39,548 nucleotides of DNA. Origin: Elysia marginata (lineage: Eukaryota > Mollusca > Gastropoda > Plakobranchidae). The notes under the pieces were generated by a model. That model searched no databases. It had not been told where the DNA came from and saw only the letters and a list, made by a program, of their open reading frames with translations. The DNA is taken from assembly GCA_019649035.1 (NCBI GenBank), contig BMAT01001722.1, positions 335,157 through 374,704 on the forward strand, given 5' to 3'. The translations under genes and the position numbers were made by a program. The stretch's first letter is position 1. The number at the start of each line of letters is the position of its first letter. Of this stretch, positions 1 through 12,700 are shown piece after piece.

Positions 1-375
1 GTTAGTAGTGAGTGCCACAGTTGTCATCATTCGCTATGGTTAGTAGTGAGTGGCATGGTAGTCATCATTGGTAGTGGTTAGTAGTGAGTGCCATAGTTGT
101 CATCATTGGTTATGGTTAGTATTGAGTGCCATGGTAGTCATCATTGGTTATGGTTAGTAGTGAGTGCCATAGTTGTCATCATTGGTTATGGTTAGTAGTG
201 AGTGCCACAGCTGTCATCATTGGTAGTGGTTAGTAGTGAGTACCATAGTTGTCATCATTGGTTATGGTTAGAAGTGAGTGCCATAATTATCATCATTGGT
301 TTTGGTTAGTAGTGAGTGCCATAGTTGTCATCATTCTGAGTGGTATTAATGAGTGCTATAGTGCATCATCCATAG
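1..375. repeat. 38-bp minisatellite, about 9-10 copies
   Basis: Successive copies of gttagtagtgagtgccatag... start at 1, 39, 77 and so on, every 38 bases, with a few substitutions per copy. The copies decay after about 340. The array runs off the left edge, so its full length is unknown. It lies in the intron upstream of the 689 exon. Confidence 0.95.
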
Positions 376-688
376 TGGTTAGGTGATTAGTAGTGGCTGA
401 AAAAAATGCTTGCCTTTGGTATTACTCAAACCTCCTACTTATGGTAGCTTCTGTGACCACAGAACAAGGCTGCTTCCACTCTTATTTTAATTGCCATCTA
501 ACTGCTCTGCAGGTTGCATTCAAAGTTTGTTGTTGTTTTGTTTTTTTGCTCCAAAAACTTAGTATTCATCATTTGCAATTAGAAGTCGTTGTTATGAAGT
601 GTTGTGAAGTTCTTCAGTGATATGGCTTGTATTTGTATCTGTCTTCAACTTTTCTAACAAGCTGTTCAATTGTTTTTACTTGAACCAG
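376..688 (+). other. ATP8A intron, end of upstream intron
   Basis: The segment is T-rich, as expected of intron. I see no coding signal or recognisable repeat. Confidence 0.7.
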
Positions 689-767
689 GTGTTCTGGAAA
701 TGGATCCTCAATGCTGTTTATCATTCCATCATTCTGTTCTGGATGACAGTAGGGACTCTGAGCACTG
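689..767 (+). CDS. ATP8A: ATP8A exon 1 of window (M7)
   Basis: The 79-nt exon enters in phase 0 and leaves one base over. The acceptor follows ...tgaaccag and the donor is gtgagt at 768. It encodes VFWKWILNAVYHSIILFW and then MTVGTLST, matching the M7 helix and the start of the M7-M8 loop of ATP8A proteins. Confidence 0.93.
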
Positions 768-3700
768 GTGAGTGTCTAACCTGAATACAAATACATTTTG
801 TGACCCCTTTTTTTCCTGGTAGAACATTTTTTTAACTGACATAGTCCAAGGAGCATTAAAAATGTTATTATTGTATTCAGATAGGAAGATTCAATTTTTT
901 TTTTTTTTGGATAAGTTCTTTCGCAAATGAGATTTGTGAATAAGAAATGCTTTTACGTAGTCTTGAATCTTGATTTTGTATAACTGCTACTATTCTACAT
1001 GTATGGTTTCAGGCAGTTAGTAACTATTACACTTAGTATTACACCACACAAAATTTATAAAGACAGAAACTTTTTGTGTCACTGTTGCTTTTGGTCTGAT
1101 GACCTGAAATTTTTTTTTTGCTTTTTCCATTGGTCTGAAAGCTTATTTTTTAGCCTGATTTGTCATGTCTTTGTGATTAATTTTAAAGTAATTACATTGC
1201 TTTCTGGAATTTTGATTAGAAGAATTTTCAAATTTTGTTCTGAAGATTCAAAGCTACTTTTTGTTTGCAGATGTTGCGTTTTCAGATGGGAAGACAGGAG
1301 ATTACTTATTTTTAGGAAATTTTGTGTATACAGTAAGTATGGATATTTTTTTCAACCAATTGTAAACCTTCAGTGCTGTTACAGTGTCAATTCCTTCATA
1401 AAATTAATTTTCATGGTACTAATTTGTAACCTCCATTGCTGCATTTTTTTTTCCTCGCGTCAAAGATATTTTGGCAGCTGCATAAAATTAGCAGCAGTGG
1501 AAATATTTATAACCTGTTGGAAACTATTTGGGGTATATTATTAAGATTTTCATATAAAATAATGTGAAATATTCATTCTTATATTTGCAATTCAGATGTG
1601 TGATTTTTTCCTCTTTCTAGTATGTAGTTGTGACTGTCACTATGAAAGCAGGTCTTGAGACAATAGCATGGACATGGGTAAGCAAGACTTACATTGCACT
1701 CCAAAGGCAAAATTGTTGTAAAAGAACTCAAGAGATAAAACTCATATATGCATTTTCAAGTTTTAGAGAAGATCAAGAAAAAACACTATTTTCCTCTATG
1801 TCTTTGTAAAAATAATACATATAGTATTGTAACAGAATAAATGGACCAATCACCCAACTTGAATGTAATTAGACGGTAAGTTTACAAAAAGAAATAACAT
1901 TCAAACATTTCTAAAAAATATTTATTGTTGATACCGATAACACCTAGAAGCGAAACTTGTGGGTGTTATTTAGTTTTGTAATATAATGTGTTATTAAATT
2001 CAAGTTTGGTGATTGATCAATTTATTCTATTATTCTATTATTAAAGTTGTATCCTTTGCCCATGAATCCAACGGATTCTTCAAAATTTATACTGATGTAC
2101 CTCAGGAGTGAAGTATTTGTTTCTCTTTTAATAAGACATTGTATTTTGTCATATTTAAATAGGCCTTTCACTAACTTTTGGTTTAAAACAGGTTATTTTT
2201 GTTTTCACCTTGATATTAAAATCATATTAGAGGTGTAGCTCTGATTTCAACAAAAATGCAAATGCTGATTTAAAAAAAAAACATTCTTCAATAAGTATGT
2301 TTATGCCTACCTTTTTAAGTAGCTTTTTGAAAGGCGTCTGGAAATATATGGCATGACAAGCTGTTTGCTTAGATTTATGCTCATCAGCAAACTTCATCCA
2401 ACTTAATATTTGCTTTAGAATGTTTCCTAAATGGCAGTAAGCAACATATGTTTTAATTTTAAATCGATTTCTCCATGTCGTTGTGCAGCTGACCCATCTT
2501 TCCCTGTGGGGCAGCATATTTTGCTGGTTTTTCTTCCTGTCCGTGTACAGTCAAGTCTTCTCCATTATTGGGATCTCACCAGAAATGTTTGGACAGGTTT
2601 GTATTTAGCATGTTTCTATGATAGGTGGTTGTAACCACCATGAAAGGTGAAGCAGTTACATCCTCTGCTTTTTTGTTGTTATTTTTCTTTAGTTGTTTTT
2701 TGTTTTGTTTTTGTTGTTGTTTTTATAGATGGGGTGAATTGGGGGGAACGGTAGGGTTGGTTATGAAAAAGGCAAGTTTTACAAGCTGTCATACAACTAT
2801 TTTCTTCATGTGAAATCTGCTTTTATCCTTGGTTCAAAATCAAAGATACTTTATCAGATCAAATTTGTATGCTTGATATTTTCAATTTTGTCCAAACTAA
2901 TATGGCTCAACATCAGTTTGAACTTCTTGTTAGAAGAACTACGTGAAATGATATGGAAGGAATAGGCCATGAAAGATGTACAGAAACAATTGAGATATGT
3001 TGAGGATTTGACTTTTATTATTATTAACAGAGTATCCAAAGTTTGTATGGTTTATTTTTGTCTTTTCACTAAGCTTATGAAAGATTTAATGTTTTGGTTT
3101 TTTTTTAACAGGTAAATTACAAATAAAAAATTATGTTCTGAATTGTACTTTTCTAGGTAGTTGTGATAAAAGTAGGAGGCAAACGCCATTCTGCAAAAAG
3201 GAATTGTTTTGTCAATGTGTTCCTTTCCAAGATTCCACAACAAAGTCTTTACAAAGTGTTTCCTATACTTGACCTATATAATGGCTGATTCAAATAGATT
3301 TTTTTTGTATTTTTAGTTAGCTTATATCCATGGTCAATGACCTGCTTCAACTTAGTTCTTTCTCTTGCATATCCTAGGCTGGCTATGTGTTTGGCTGCTC
3401 TTTGTTCTGGTTGGGGCTCTTCATCATTCCAATCACCACACTTCTCAGGGATATTGTGTGGAAAGCGTGAGTCTCAGAGATCATCTTGACCAATATTTAG
3501 GCTTAATATCAGCAATATTAGGTTGTTTTTGTTAATTAAATTGAGACCTGTTCTCATCTTGTTAAAAAATATGAAACATTACAATCATTGAATATTATTA
3601 AAAGTACTATTTATTTGATTACTGTTGAGGTTGAATGATGAAGTTTGTTTTTCCTTCATGCCATCATTTTAGATTAATTCATACGATTTTTATATTAAAG

Positions 3701-6700
3701 CATTGCTCTATAATTGGTGTGTATGATTCCTGAAATTGATCACCCAATCTTGTTTATATTTTGACGTCTTAGGTTGCGTAGGGACCTTTTCAAAACCCAC
3801 CGACAAACAGTGCAAGAGATGGAGCTAGCACATAAAGAGGTCAAGCTTGAATCAACCATCAGGAAGCGCTTGAAGTAAGAACTGTTTTCTCTTTTTTGCT
3901 TTTTTTTTTTTACAGAAAACTGAAAAACTGGTGGTTGCAGATTTCAAGATACTCATCTTCTATTAAAAAAAACTTGGAATGATGTGATTTTTATCTTTGT
4001 GGTAGCAATCTTAAAAGTTTGAAAAATTAGTCCTGAAACCAAACCATAAAGCCTACATCAAATATTGCTATTTTCACCTTCTAAGGTATTGGTATTTTAA
4101 CTTGAAAACTGCTATTTTTTGTAAAGATTTTATTGGTTTTAAAGCTAAGAGAGTTATGTGGGTTTTTTTTTCATTCAATATAAAAGGCATGAGGTGCAAT
4201 CAAAATGCTTTACAGTGCTTGAAAGCTAAAATGTCATGATTCAAACTTGTTCCTCATGTACAATAATACAAAGCTTGTGCCAGGAAGTTTTGAGTTGATT
4301 CTTTTATTGTGGTTTGTGAAAAAGTGGCAAAAAATAAGGACTATTTACTTTGTTTTTGCTAAACCCTGAATTTTTAGATCAAACTTTGAAAAAAAAAGCG
4401 AACAGTCTTTGAGCATGTTCTCTTGGATACCACTGCAAAACAGTTATGCAATGTTTAGTTTTTGTGCAAATTGTGAGTGACAGTTTATATTTGGAGGTTT
4501 TTTTCTTTTCTTCTCCTTCTTTTTTTTTTTAATACTTTTTTTCGTAATGTAATAGTCTTTGGTGTCTTTTTGTGATCGTCTGTCAGTTCCTACATTGGCG
4601 AGGAATTTTTTGAGGGAGAAGAGTAAGTAGAAAAGACACAGTATAGCCCCTTTAATGCATGAGCTTTTCTTCACTTTGGTAATGTGTCTTAGGGAAGGGT
4701 AAAGGAATTCCCGATTTCAGTGACTATGCTGTTGGTTTTTTTTAACCATGCAAGTTTGGTAGATTTCATATTATATTTACTGCTAGTTAGAATACTATTG
4801 TATGAAAATTTGTGAAGATCAAGATCTCTAAACAAACATGGTTTATAATTTTAAAAAGAAATAAGCACTACCAAACATACAGGTAATCCAAATTTTTTTT
4901 AAATTTGCATTATCTTTAAAATCCCCAGCAATGAGGATGATTCACCGTGAGAATATCGCAGTCGTTTTATTTGATTCAAATTTAATTCCTAAGTTAAACT
5001 CCTTGTGTTTTTTTAAATTTCATTTGCTTTCTTTATCTTTTTAGTTTTTTGTCTTTTTTTTTTTATCATTCTGATTGGAAAATGTCAAAGGTGTGTCTGA
5101 GAATGATTGGTAAAACTTGCAGTTGGTTTGGTCTTGTGGATGATGAAATTAAAAAAAAAAGATATAGAACTCTATACAGTCAAGCAGCTCAGCTTTTTAT
5201 TCTTTTATTGCTGTTCCTTTTTTTGGTTTTTTTTTTTTGGTTTTTCTGGGTTTTTTTTTCTGCCCCCATATTTTGTGATATTTCATCTGACAAAGCCAAC
5301 TGTATTTATATGATATAAAATAGTTATTTGCCCAAACAGCAGGATAATTCTTTGTTCATTTTCTCTTAAACCAAAGTTTTAATCACATATGGGCCTAGAA
5401 TTTTGCAGATTTCATTCATGAAATACAGGCCATACATGAAAATATTATGTAAGTTACAAATTGATGACTTTTTATAGGATTAGATATTTAGATAAGAGTA
5501 TGTTAATGTTGTGAGGTTGAAAGTACGAGGTCTGTTTCATAAATAAGTTTCCCACCTCCATACATCAACAACCAAAAGGCATAAGATGATGAAATTTGGC
5601 ACAGGTTGCCATTAATATCTGACCTATTTAACGTAACATCAACCATTGTTGGCGCATTTCTCTATCCGTTGTAACCAGTCTTTAAATGCAGTGACGTAAT
5701 AACATTTGTCCAGGTTCTTTATTGCTACTTTCGTAGCGTGAATAATATCCTCTTCTGTTTCAAATCGCTGGCCATTAAGGTGTTCTTTCATTTTAGGGAA
5801 TAGGTGAAAATCACAGGGGGCAAGGTCAGGTGAATAGCGAGGATGCTCCAGCAGTTCCCACTTGTAGCCAGCCAAAACGTCTGTCACTGCCCGGGCTGTA
5901 TGGACTGGCGCATTGTCGTGGTGAAACAAGATGCCTGACTTCAACAGCCGGGGTTGTTTCTTTCGAATGGCAGGTCTGAGTTTGTCTTGCAGCACCTTCT
6001 TGTAGTAGTGTGCATTGATTGTGGTGCCTATAGGTACAGGCCAGCGCAGAATCACACCATTCATGTCAAAAAAGATCATGTGCATGACCTTGAGAGCCCC
6101 TTGTTTGCGTCGAACTTTCTCTGGAATAGGCTCATCAAAGTCTCTCCATTCAGCTGACTGCCGCTTTGTTTCAGGATCCCAGAAATACACCCAAGTCTCA
6201 TCTGACATCATCGGTAATTATCCGACCCAAAAAGTCATTTTGCTCAGTTTGAAATATCCGAAAAAAAGTTTCTGGAAAAATTGACCCTTGACTCCTTCTG
6301 CTCATCTGTCAGCAAATGTGGAACCCATTTTGAAAACTTCTTCTTCTTATTCAGTTTGTTGGTTAGAACTCTAAATACGGACGTTCTAGACATCAATGTT
6401 TCCGTAGAAATCTCCTTACAAGTTTTTCGTCTGTCATCACTCAATGAAACAAGAACTTTAGAAATGTTTGCATCCCCGCATGCTGTCACAGGTTGGCCAG
6501 GACGAGGTTCATCTTTGATATCATCTCGTCCCTCTGAAACAGCTTTTACCCACTTTCTTACCGTCTGAATAGAAGGAGTGTTTTCTCCTAAAACAGTCAC
6601 TAGATCTTTGTGAATGCATGATGTATCTTTTCCCAAAATAACAGAAAATTTTATGATGACACGGGTGTCATATCTTGAAAAATTTTGGTGTGCCGGTGAG

Positions 6701-9700
6701 CTTTCTATTATGCCAGTCATTTTGCTCCAACGGACTTCAGAAAAGTAAATGCTATTTCGTATCCGTTCAACATAGAGCCACAAAATTTCAATGAGAATTC
6801 TCAAAAGGTTTGATCCTTCAGTGTGCCAAATTTCATGTATATAGCTTAAGCGGTTTTGATTTTATAGAAGAGAGAAACTTATTTATGAAACGGACCTCGT
6901 AAGAGATAGAGATTGAACTAGAGTCTTGGAGCATATTAATGTATCTTTTTCCAAGTCACTGAAGAAATATGTTAAGGTTTATTTCATTGTTTATTGAATC
7001 TAGACTAAATCAAGCCTGTTAATTCATATAATTTTTTTTCATTATGCCTTACCATAGAGATGTTGGTGTGCTTTGGGCAATGTACTAAGACATAGTTGCA
7101 AGTAGAACTAGAAGGATGTTTTATTGAAATATAAAATTCCGTCTAAAATGAGAAAGAGAACATCAAAGAATCCCATAACTCAGATTTAATAGTCGACTTA
7201 AACTTATTTTGAGGGTCTTTAAATTTATGAAAATGAATCAGCTTTTGATGAATTTGAAATAGTTGAATGTTAGTTTTCTGTTTCCAGGCATATTCCTGGA
7301 GAAAAACTCCACAATTTTTGGTTTTGTTTTGTTTTACTTTTTTCTTTTTAATCTCAATAGTCATAAAAAAATAAACAATGTGCATTCCTTATCAGGTCAG
7401 TAATATTTTACTCACATTTGTTTGCAAAAGAGACATGTTGCTTTTTTACTACATAGGCTTAACTAGTCGGAAGTTATATACTCACTTCCAAAAGAAAGTA
7501 CACACTTTTTAAACAGGATAAGTTTTTCCATTGTTCACCCATGGTATGAATTTTAAGGTGAGTTATTGTGAACACTTTTCCCAATGTGTTCAATGTAAAC
7601 CTTAGGGGTTGTGATCTCGAATTATTTCCCTTGAATCGGTATTCATCATCTCTACTCTAACAAACCTAGTGGTTGAATTAATCTTTCAAACTCTTGTCAC
7701 TGATTCAACATATTTGCTAGACTCTTTGGCTATCAAAAACTGATATTTCAATCTAATTTCTTGTGAGTTTCCACCATAGCATGCCTTTCTTCAGAACGCT
7801 GTGGGCAGGCAATAGGTCATCTTGAAGTTTAATTGTTCATTTCTCAAGTTACAAGGCTTTTTAATGTCACTGAGCCGACAATTGAAAATTTACTAAAATG
7901 TTTTGTTGTAGATTTCTCAAAAATGATGACCGGCTCTGTGGCCTAGCGGTAAGACACTCGCCCAGAGATTGGGAGGTTCGATCCTTGGTCGAGTCAAAGT
8001 CAAACCAAGGACTTTAAAATTGATATTAGCAGCTGACTCGCCTTGTGTCTGGCATTATGGATGTAGCGCTTAGTCTGGTCGGCCCGGTGTCAGGATAATG
8101 TGACTGGGTGAGGTGTATGCAAGCGCTCCTTACATCACAGTGTAGCAGCACGCTTTCAATTATCCCAGGCGCCGTCTCTGATATAGTTGAAAAGAGATGT
8201 TAAGTTTCAAACAACCAACCAACCAACTGAAAAATAAGGAGACTTAGTGCTGCTTCTCATGCCATTGGTAGATTTATGCAAGCGGGATGCCTGAGATTCA
8301 TTTTTAAAAATGCTCATACTGCTCAAAACTGTCCGACACAATGTGCAATCAGTTGCCAAAAGGTTTCTTGCCGTCCCAATACCCATGGAATTCGAATAAG
8401 ATGGCCACTTGAACGATGTCCCCTGCAGTGGATAAGACAACAAAGGGCAAGGGCTCTTTAGTACAGACGAATCAAGGTTTAAGAATGAACAAACAGTGCA
8501 AAATAGGGAGCCATTGCCCCAAGAATTTCTAGCAGCTCTTACTGATTGTTGGAATGCTCTTCCTTAAAACAATTTTGACACTGATCTATTCAATTCTATG
8601 AAGAGAAGCAGTTATGTGATCAATGCAGCTGGAGGGCACCCTAGATATTCAATAATTAAAATTTACACCTTAGGGCGCATTATTTGTCGAGGTGAATAAG
8701 ACTAACTTATCTGGTTTTTTAACTTTGACTTAAACTTGTGACTCAAAGTACAAAATCATCATAATGTGGTGACAGTTTCCTTTGATTCATCTGGTAAAGT
8801 CTTGATTAGAAAAACCATTGGTTTTCATTGTTTTTAACTTTTCTTGTCCACACTCTATTTGAAAGAGGGTGTATACTTTCTTTTGGCGGCCAGCATGTAA
8901 CTTAATATTTATACTGTGTTAACCATCATCAAGTTGTTACACACATTTAGATACTATTTTAATGATTGCGCATATTTCTTTCAATTTTTAGAAAAAAATT
9001 TTCTCTGAAACCTATTTTGCAGGCCCATTTCAGAGAGAGCCCGTTTACTGAGCAGAAACCTCATCAGCCTGGGCGACCGAGTGATGGGAGCAGGTCGGAG
9101 GTCAACAAACTCTTGTAAGTCTGACTGCTGCCAAATGTTAGGTTTTAATCACTCCCATTGCTAATGCTAGTGTGTATGGCCAGGTGGCTGAGCCCTTCTA
9201 AGTGTGCTCCCATAGAAAACTAGTGGATGGCTCCTTTCCACACGTAGTGTAGCTCGGCTGCTGCTGTGTTGCTAATGTTGTAGTTCTTTCCCCAGTAGGT
9301 AAGATTATCAAGCACCGTTCTGTCACTGCTGCTACTGCCATCAGTGAGACGCTTCACCCACCTTTGTTTTTATTGACAACACAACAAAGTGCTCTTTGAC
9401 TGTGCTACAGACTCACTGTTTCTTGCCGTTTCTTTGTGGCTTTAAATCACTTTTGTGTTTTTGAGTGAAAGTGTAAGAAAGAAGTCATGGCAGGTGATTC
9501 AAGAACTTGTCTCTAGTTACCCTGTGGAATCTGTAAGTTATGTACATTCCAAGCTGACATTATCTGAAACATTCTCTCCAAACTTGCCCCCAATGAAGTA
9601 AACATATCTTTTGGTTACATAATAGAAAGAGTGCTGGTTTGTTGTTTTTTTTCTCAAGGGTCTTTTTGGCAAGAAGAGAATTCAGTTCAGTACATGTTCT

Positions 9701-12700
9701 TAGAACGATAAGACTGGATTGCATTACAACTTGAAAGAAAAACTTGTGATTAAGGTATTTTACAAAACAGAAGCATCTGTAAAGAATTTTTTAAAATCAT
9801 TATTAAGTGAATTACTATTTTTACTGCTCACTTTTTTTTTATTCCAAAGACCAATGTCTTTTTTTTTCTGTCCTTATGGAAAAAATTTCATCCTCAATAG
9901 CTTGTAAAATTGTCTGGTGTCAGCCTTCATAGTTGATAATGATTACTCACAAAGCATGGGTATGATGGAATTTGGTAAAAAAAAACAACAACCTTTAACT
10001 TAATAAGGCCAATTCGTTGAAAACCTGAATTGTGCTGAACTATGATTCCTTATGTTGGCTAAAGTAGTTTTTAAGATAAATGTTAGTGGAGTAAATGTTA
10101 TTCCCTCTCAAAACCTACTATGAAACATTTTTTCTCTTTACCCTAATTAGAATTAGACCCTTTTATTGTTTTTTTTTAGAAAACAAAAGGTTATTTTGCA
10201 CTCACCTAGAATTGGGATGCGAGTTGCCTCAGTATTAATATTCCCATCCAAATTTCGGGTGTGACTTGTCACAGTATTATTCCGCACCAAAATTTTTATA
10301 CTCAAAGTTTACTTAAAATGTTTAATACCATTCTTCATAAAAATGACTGCCTGAACACCTTGACTTTTTACTTATCTTTGGAAAGCTAAGAGAATGTTAA
10401 GCAACTAAAAAATACCATATTTCTTTTATATTATATAAAAATTTCTGTACAGCATATGGGATTTACAACTACATAAAAAAGACATTAAAAAGATTAGGCC
10501 AACATAAGCTAGTAAATCTCGATCTTATACACTAAGGCTACTAAATCTAACTGGCAGATTAGGGATTTAGGTGAAAATATTGCTAATTGTTTTTGCTTCC
10601 TTTTATGTATTAGGACTGCTGATTTAATCTAAAATTTACTTTCATATAATCTTGTTACATATCCGTCAAGAGACATGCTGTTGTTTAACCCCTTCACTGC
10701 TACACAAAAATTCGCACCTGTGTGCTAATAAAATTGCTAAGGAAGCACTGAGGAATCCTCGTCACCACTGTCAAGGTCTTGATAAATTTCATCTAAAACT
10801 TGCTCAGCTGTAAGTCTTGATTGTCTTCTTGGTAAATCCATCGTTGAATACATCTAGATCTAGAATCAGCAACATGTAGCAAAACCAAAGCGTGTGCCAC
10901 AGCAGAGGTAGTCAGTTGGCCTTGACTAGGCCTACGCAGCACAGGCGCGCAACTGTGTGTTTGCGTGTGTGTGTGCATGTAATAAACTCGGCTGCTTGGT
11001 ATTCTTCGTACAAAAGTATAGTCGTTATTGGCTATCTTTGGTTCCGCGAAGTTTCGACCTTTCCGATGATATTATTTTTGTCCACTGAAAGAAAGGGTTG
11101 GCTATCTAGTAGGTGAAACAAAACTTGGTTTACAGTGCTTGTACAGTGTACGTTCACAGCGCATTAGACCCCTGGGGCAGTAGCACGTACGGCGTACGTA
11201 CACAGAGCAGTCAAGTGGTTAAAAATTTTGTTCCAGCAAAAATATTTTTTGTAAAAGGATAACTTGTGGTCAATAAACAACAACAGCATCAAACATGACA
11301 TCATCATTTCTTTGATTAATTATGAGATGATGAGGCAGACAGCATCTTGGTCTATGAAGCATTGAGTCAGCATTTTTTTAGTTTATCAATTGAATTGTTT
11401 TTCCTTTTGCAGATGAGCTTAGGTTGAAAGTGCTACTCAGTCTTAATTTTAACTGTTGCAAACAATCATAAATACTGACTTGTAAATATATCAGTTATAG
11501 TTTTAACATGATGAATCTTAAAACATTGCTTGATCCCTTTGTGTTGCTTTCAGGCTTACGTTTTGTACAAAAAAAAAGGATTAATAACAGATTTTACCAT
11601 TAGGTCTAGGCCATGTTAGAATCAATTTGTTTTAACACCATGTCTTTCTTTGATATTGCAAAACTAAAAGCATCAAGTGAATAAAGGGATACACAAGCAA
11701 CATAGAAAATCAGGTGCGGAAGAGACCTAGGTCAACTTGCACCTGAAATTTTGGTGTGGAATAACAGTGTGACATATTGCACCTAGATTTTGTTTGTGGA
11801 ATAAGCTTCCCTGAGAAAAATGTTTTCATCTCTCAGTTCTGGATTGTTTGTATTTAAAGAATGATTGTCTTGGCTCATCCAATACTATCACTGAGTATTG
11901 TCCCATGTTTTACCTCTCCTTTTAAAGCCCAAGCTCCCTCTGGGGTCCATACACGTAAGTCTCGGCTTTCCTACCAGCCCACCTTACTTGTCCATCATTT
12001 GTGTTAGTGTCCTAACCCTTTCCTCTAGGCACTTGTTATTCAGATGTGTTGTATGGTACAAAGCATGCATCTGTCTCTGAAACAAAGTGTATGCTAAATA
12101 AAGAGCAGTATCACTGATGTCGATAGGTGACGGGTTCTTACCAGCCTTTTTGTCTGTCTCTTCCCTTTAACTTGCTCAGGAAAATTTTTTTTGTCTCTGT
12201 TCATTTAATTAGCTTAACTGTTTTCTTTTGCTTTATACATTTTTTTAGAGTCCAGGTTCTTTTTAAATTTTCTTAATAATTTTCTCTCTTTTTTTTTGTC
12301 GTTTTCTGAAAACTTTATAGTCCATATAGTATTTCTTAACTATTTTTCATGATATGGAATAATCTTTGGCTTCTATTCTATTTTTTCTGTCTATGAGTAT
12401 TCTTTTAGATTGGTATTGTGGTATAAATATTTTGGAGTTGTGGTATTTCAGCTCTTTACTCATCTGTTCTCTGTGTTACATTTCATAACTCTATAGATAT
12501 GGTACCTTTGCTTTAAATGAACAGTGCTTTAAGGTTCAAACATTTTTTTAAAAATTTCTTTAACTTTTCAGTCAGACTTTATACAAGTACCTTCAACTTT
12601 TTTATAGCTGAGTAGTGAGCCTTTGGACTGGCTTGTGTTTATTGACATTGATAAAAAGAAATTGTTTTCCTTAGCCTATTAAAAAGTCTATGGCCTAATC

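Larger units (their letters stand above)
7481..8897 (+). mobile_element. Degenerate Tc1-like transposon with a SINE nested in it
   Basis: The inverted ends share CCAAAAGAAAGTACACAC (near 7488) and, in reverse complement at the right end (8866-8886), CCAAAAGAAAGTATACACC. TA dinucleotides border both (7479-7480 and 8898-8899). The internal + strand sequence is a ruined transposase. Excluding the 298-bp SINE, about 1.1 kb of the original element is left, so it is internally deleted. Confidence 0.85.

Noticed and set aside
999..1544. 181-codon open frame over the 1271-1332 exon
   Set aside because: It is in a different frame from the flippase exon and low-complexity outside it; chance in T-rich intron.
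5954..6284. + strand open frames over the mariner
   Set aside because: They are antisense shadows of the transposase.
8207..8443. - strand 78-codon open frame
   Set aside because: Shadow of the Tc1-like transposase remnant on the + strand.
9524..9527. Short exon-like segment ending before gtaagt near 9533
   Set aside because: A 16-nt segment that does not keep the reading phase, with a poor polypyrimidine tract.
10793..10978. 61-codon - strand frame starting MHTHTQTHS
   Set aside because: Driven by a GT-rich stretch. The neighbouring frame starting at 10841 gives the piggyBac-like N-terminus and is preferred.
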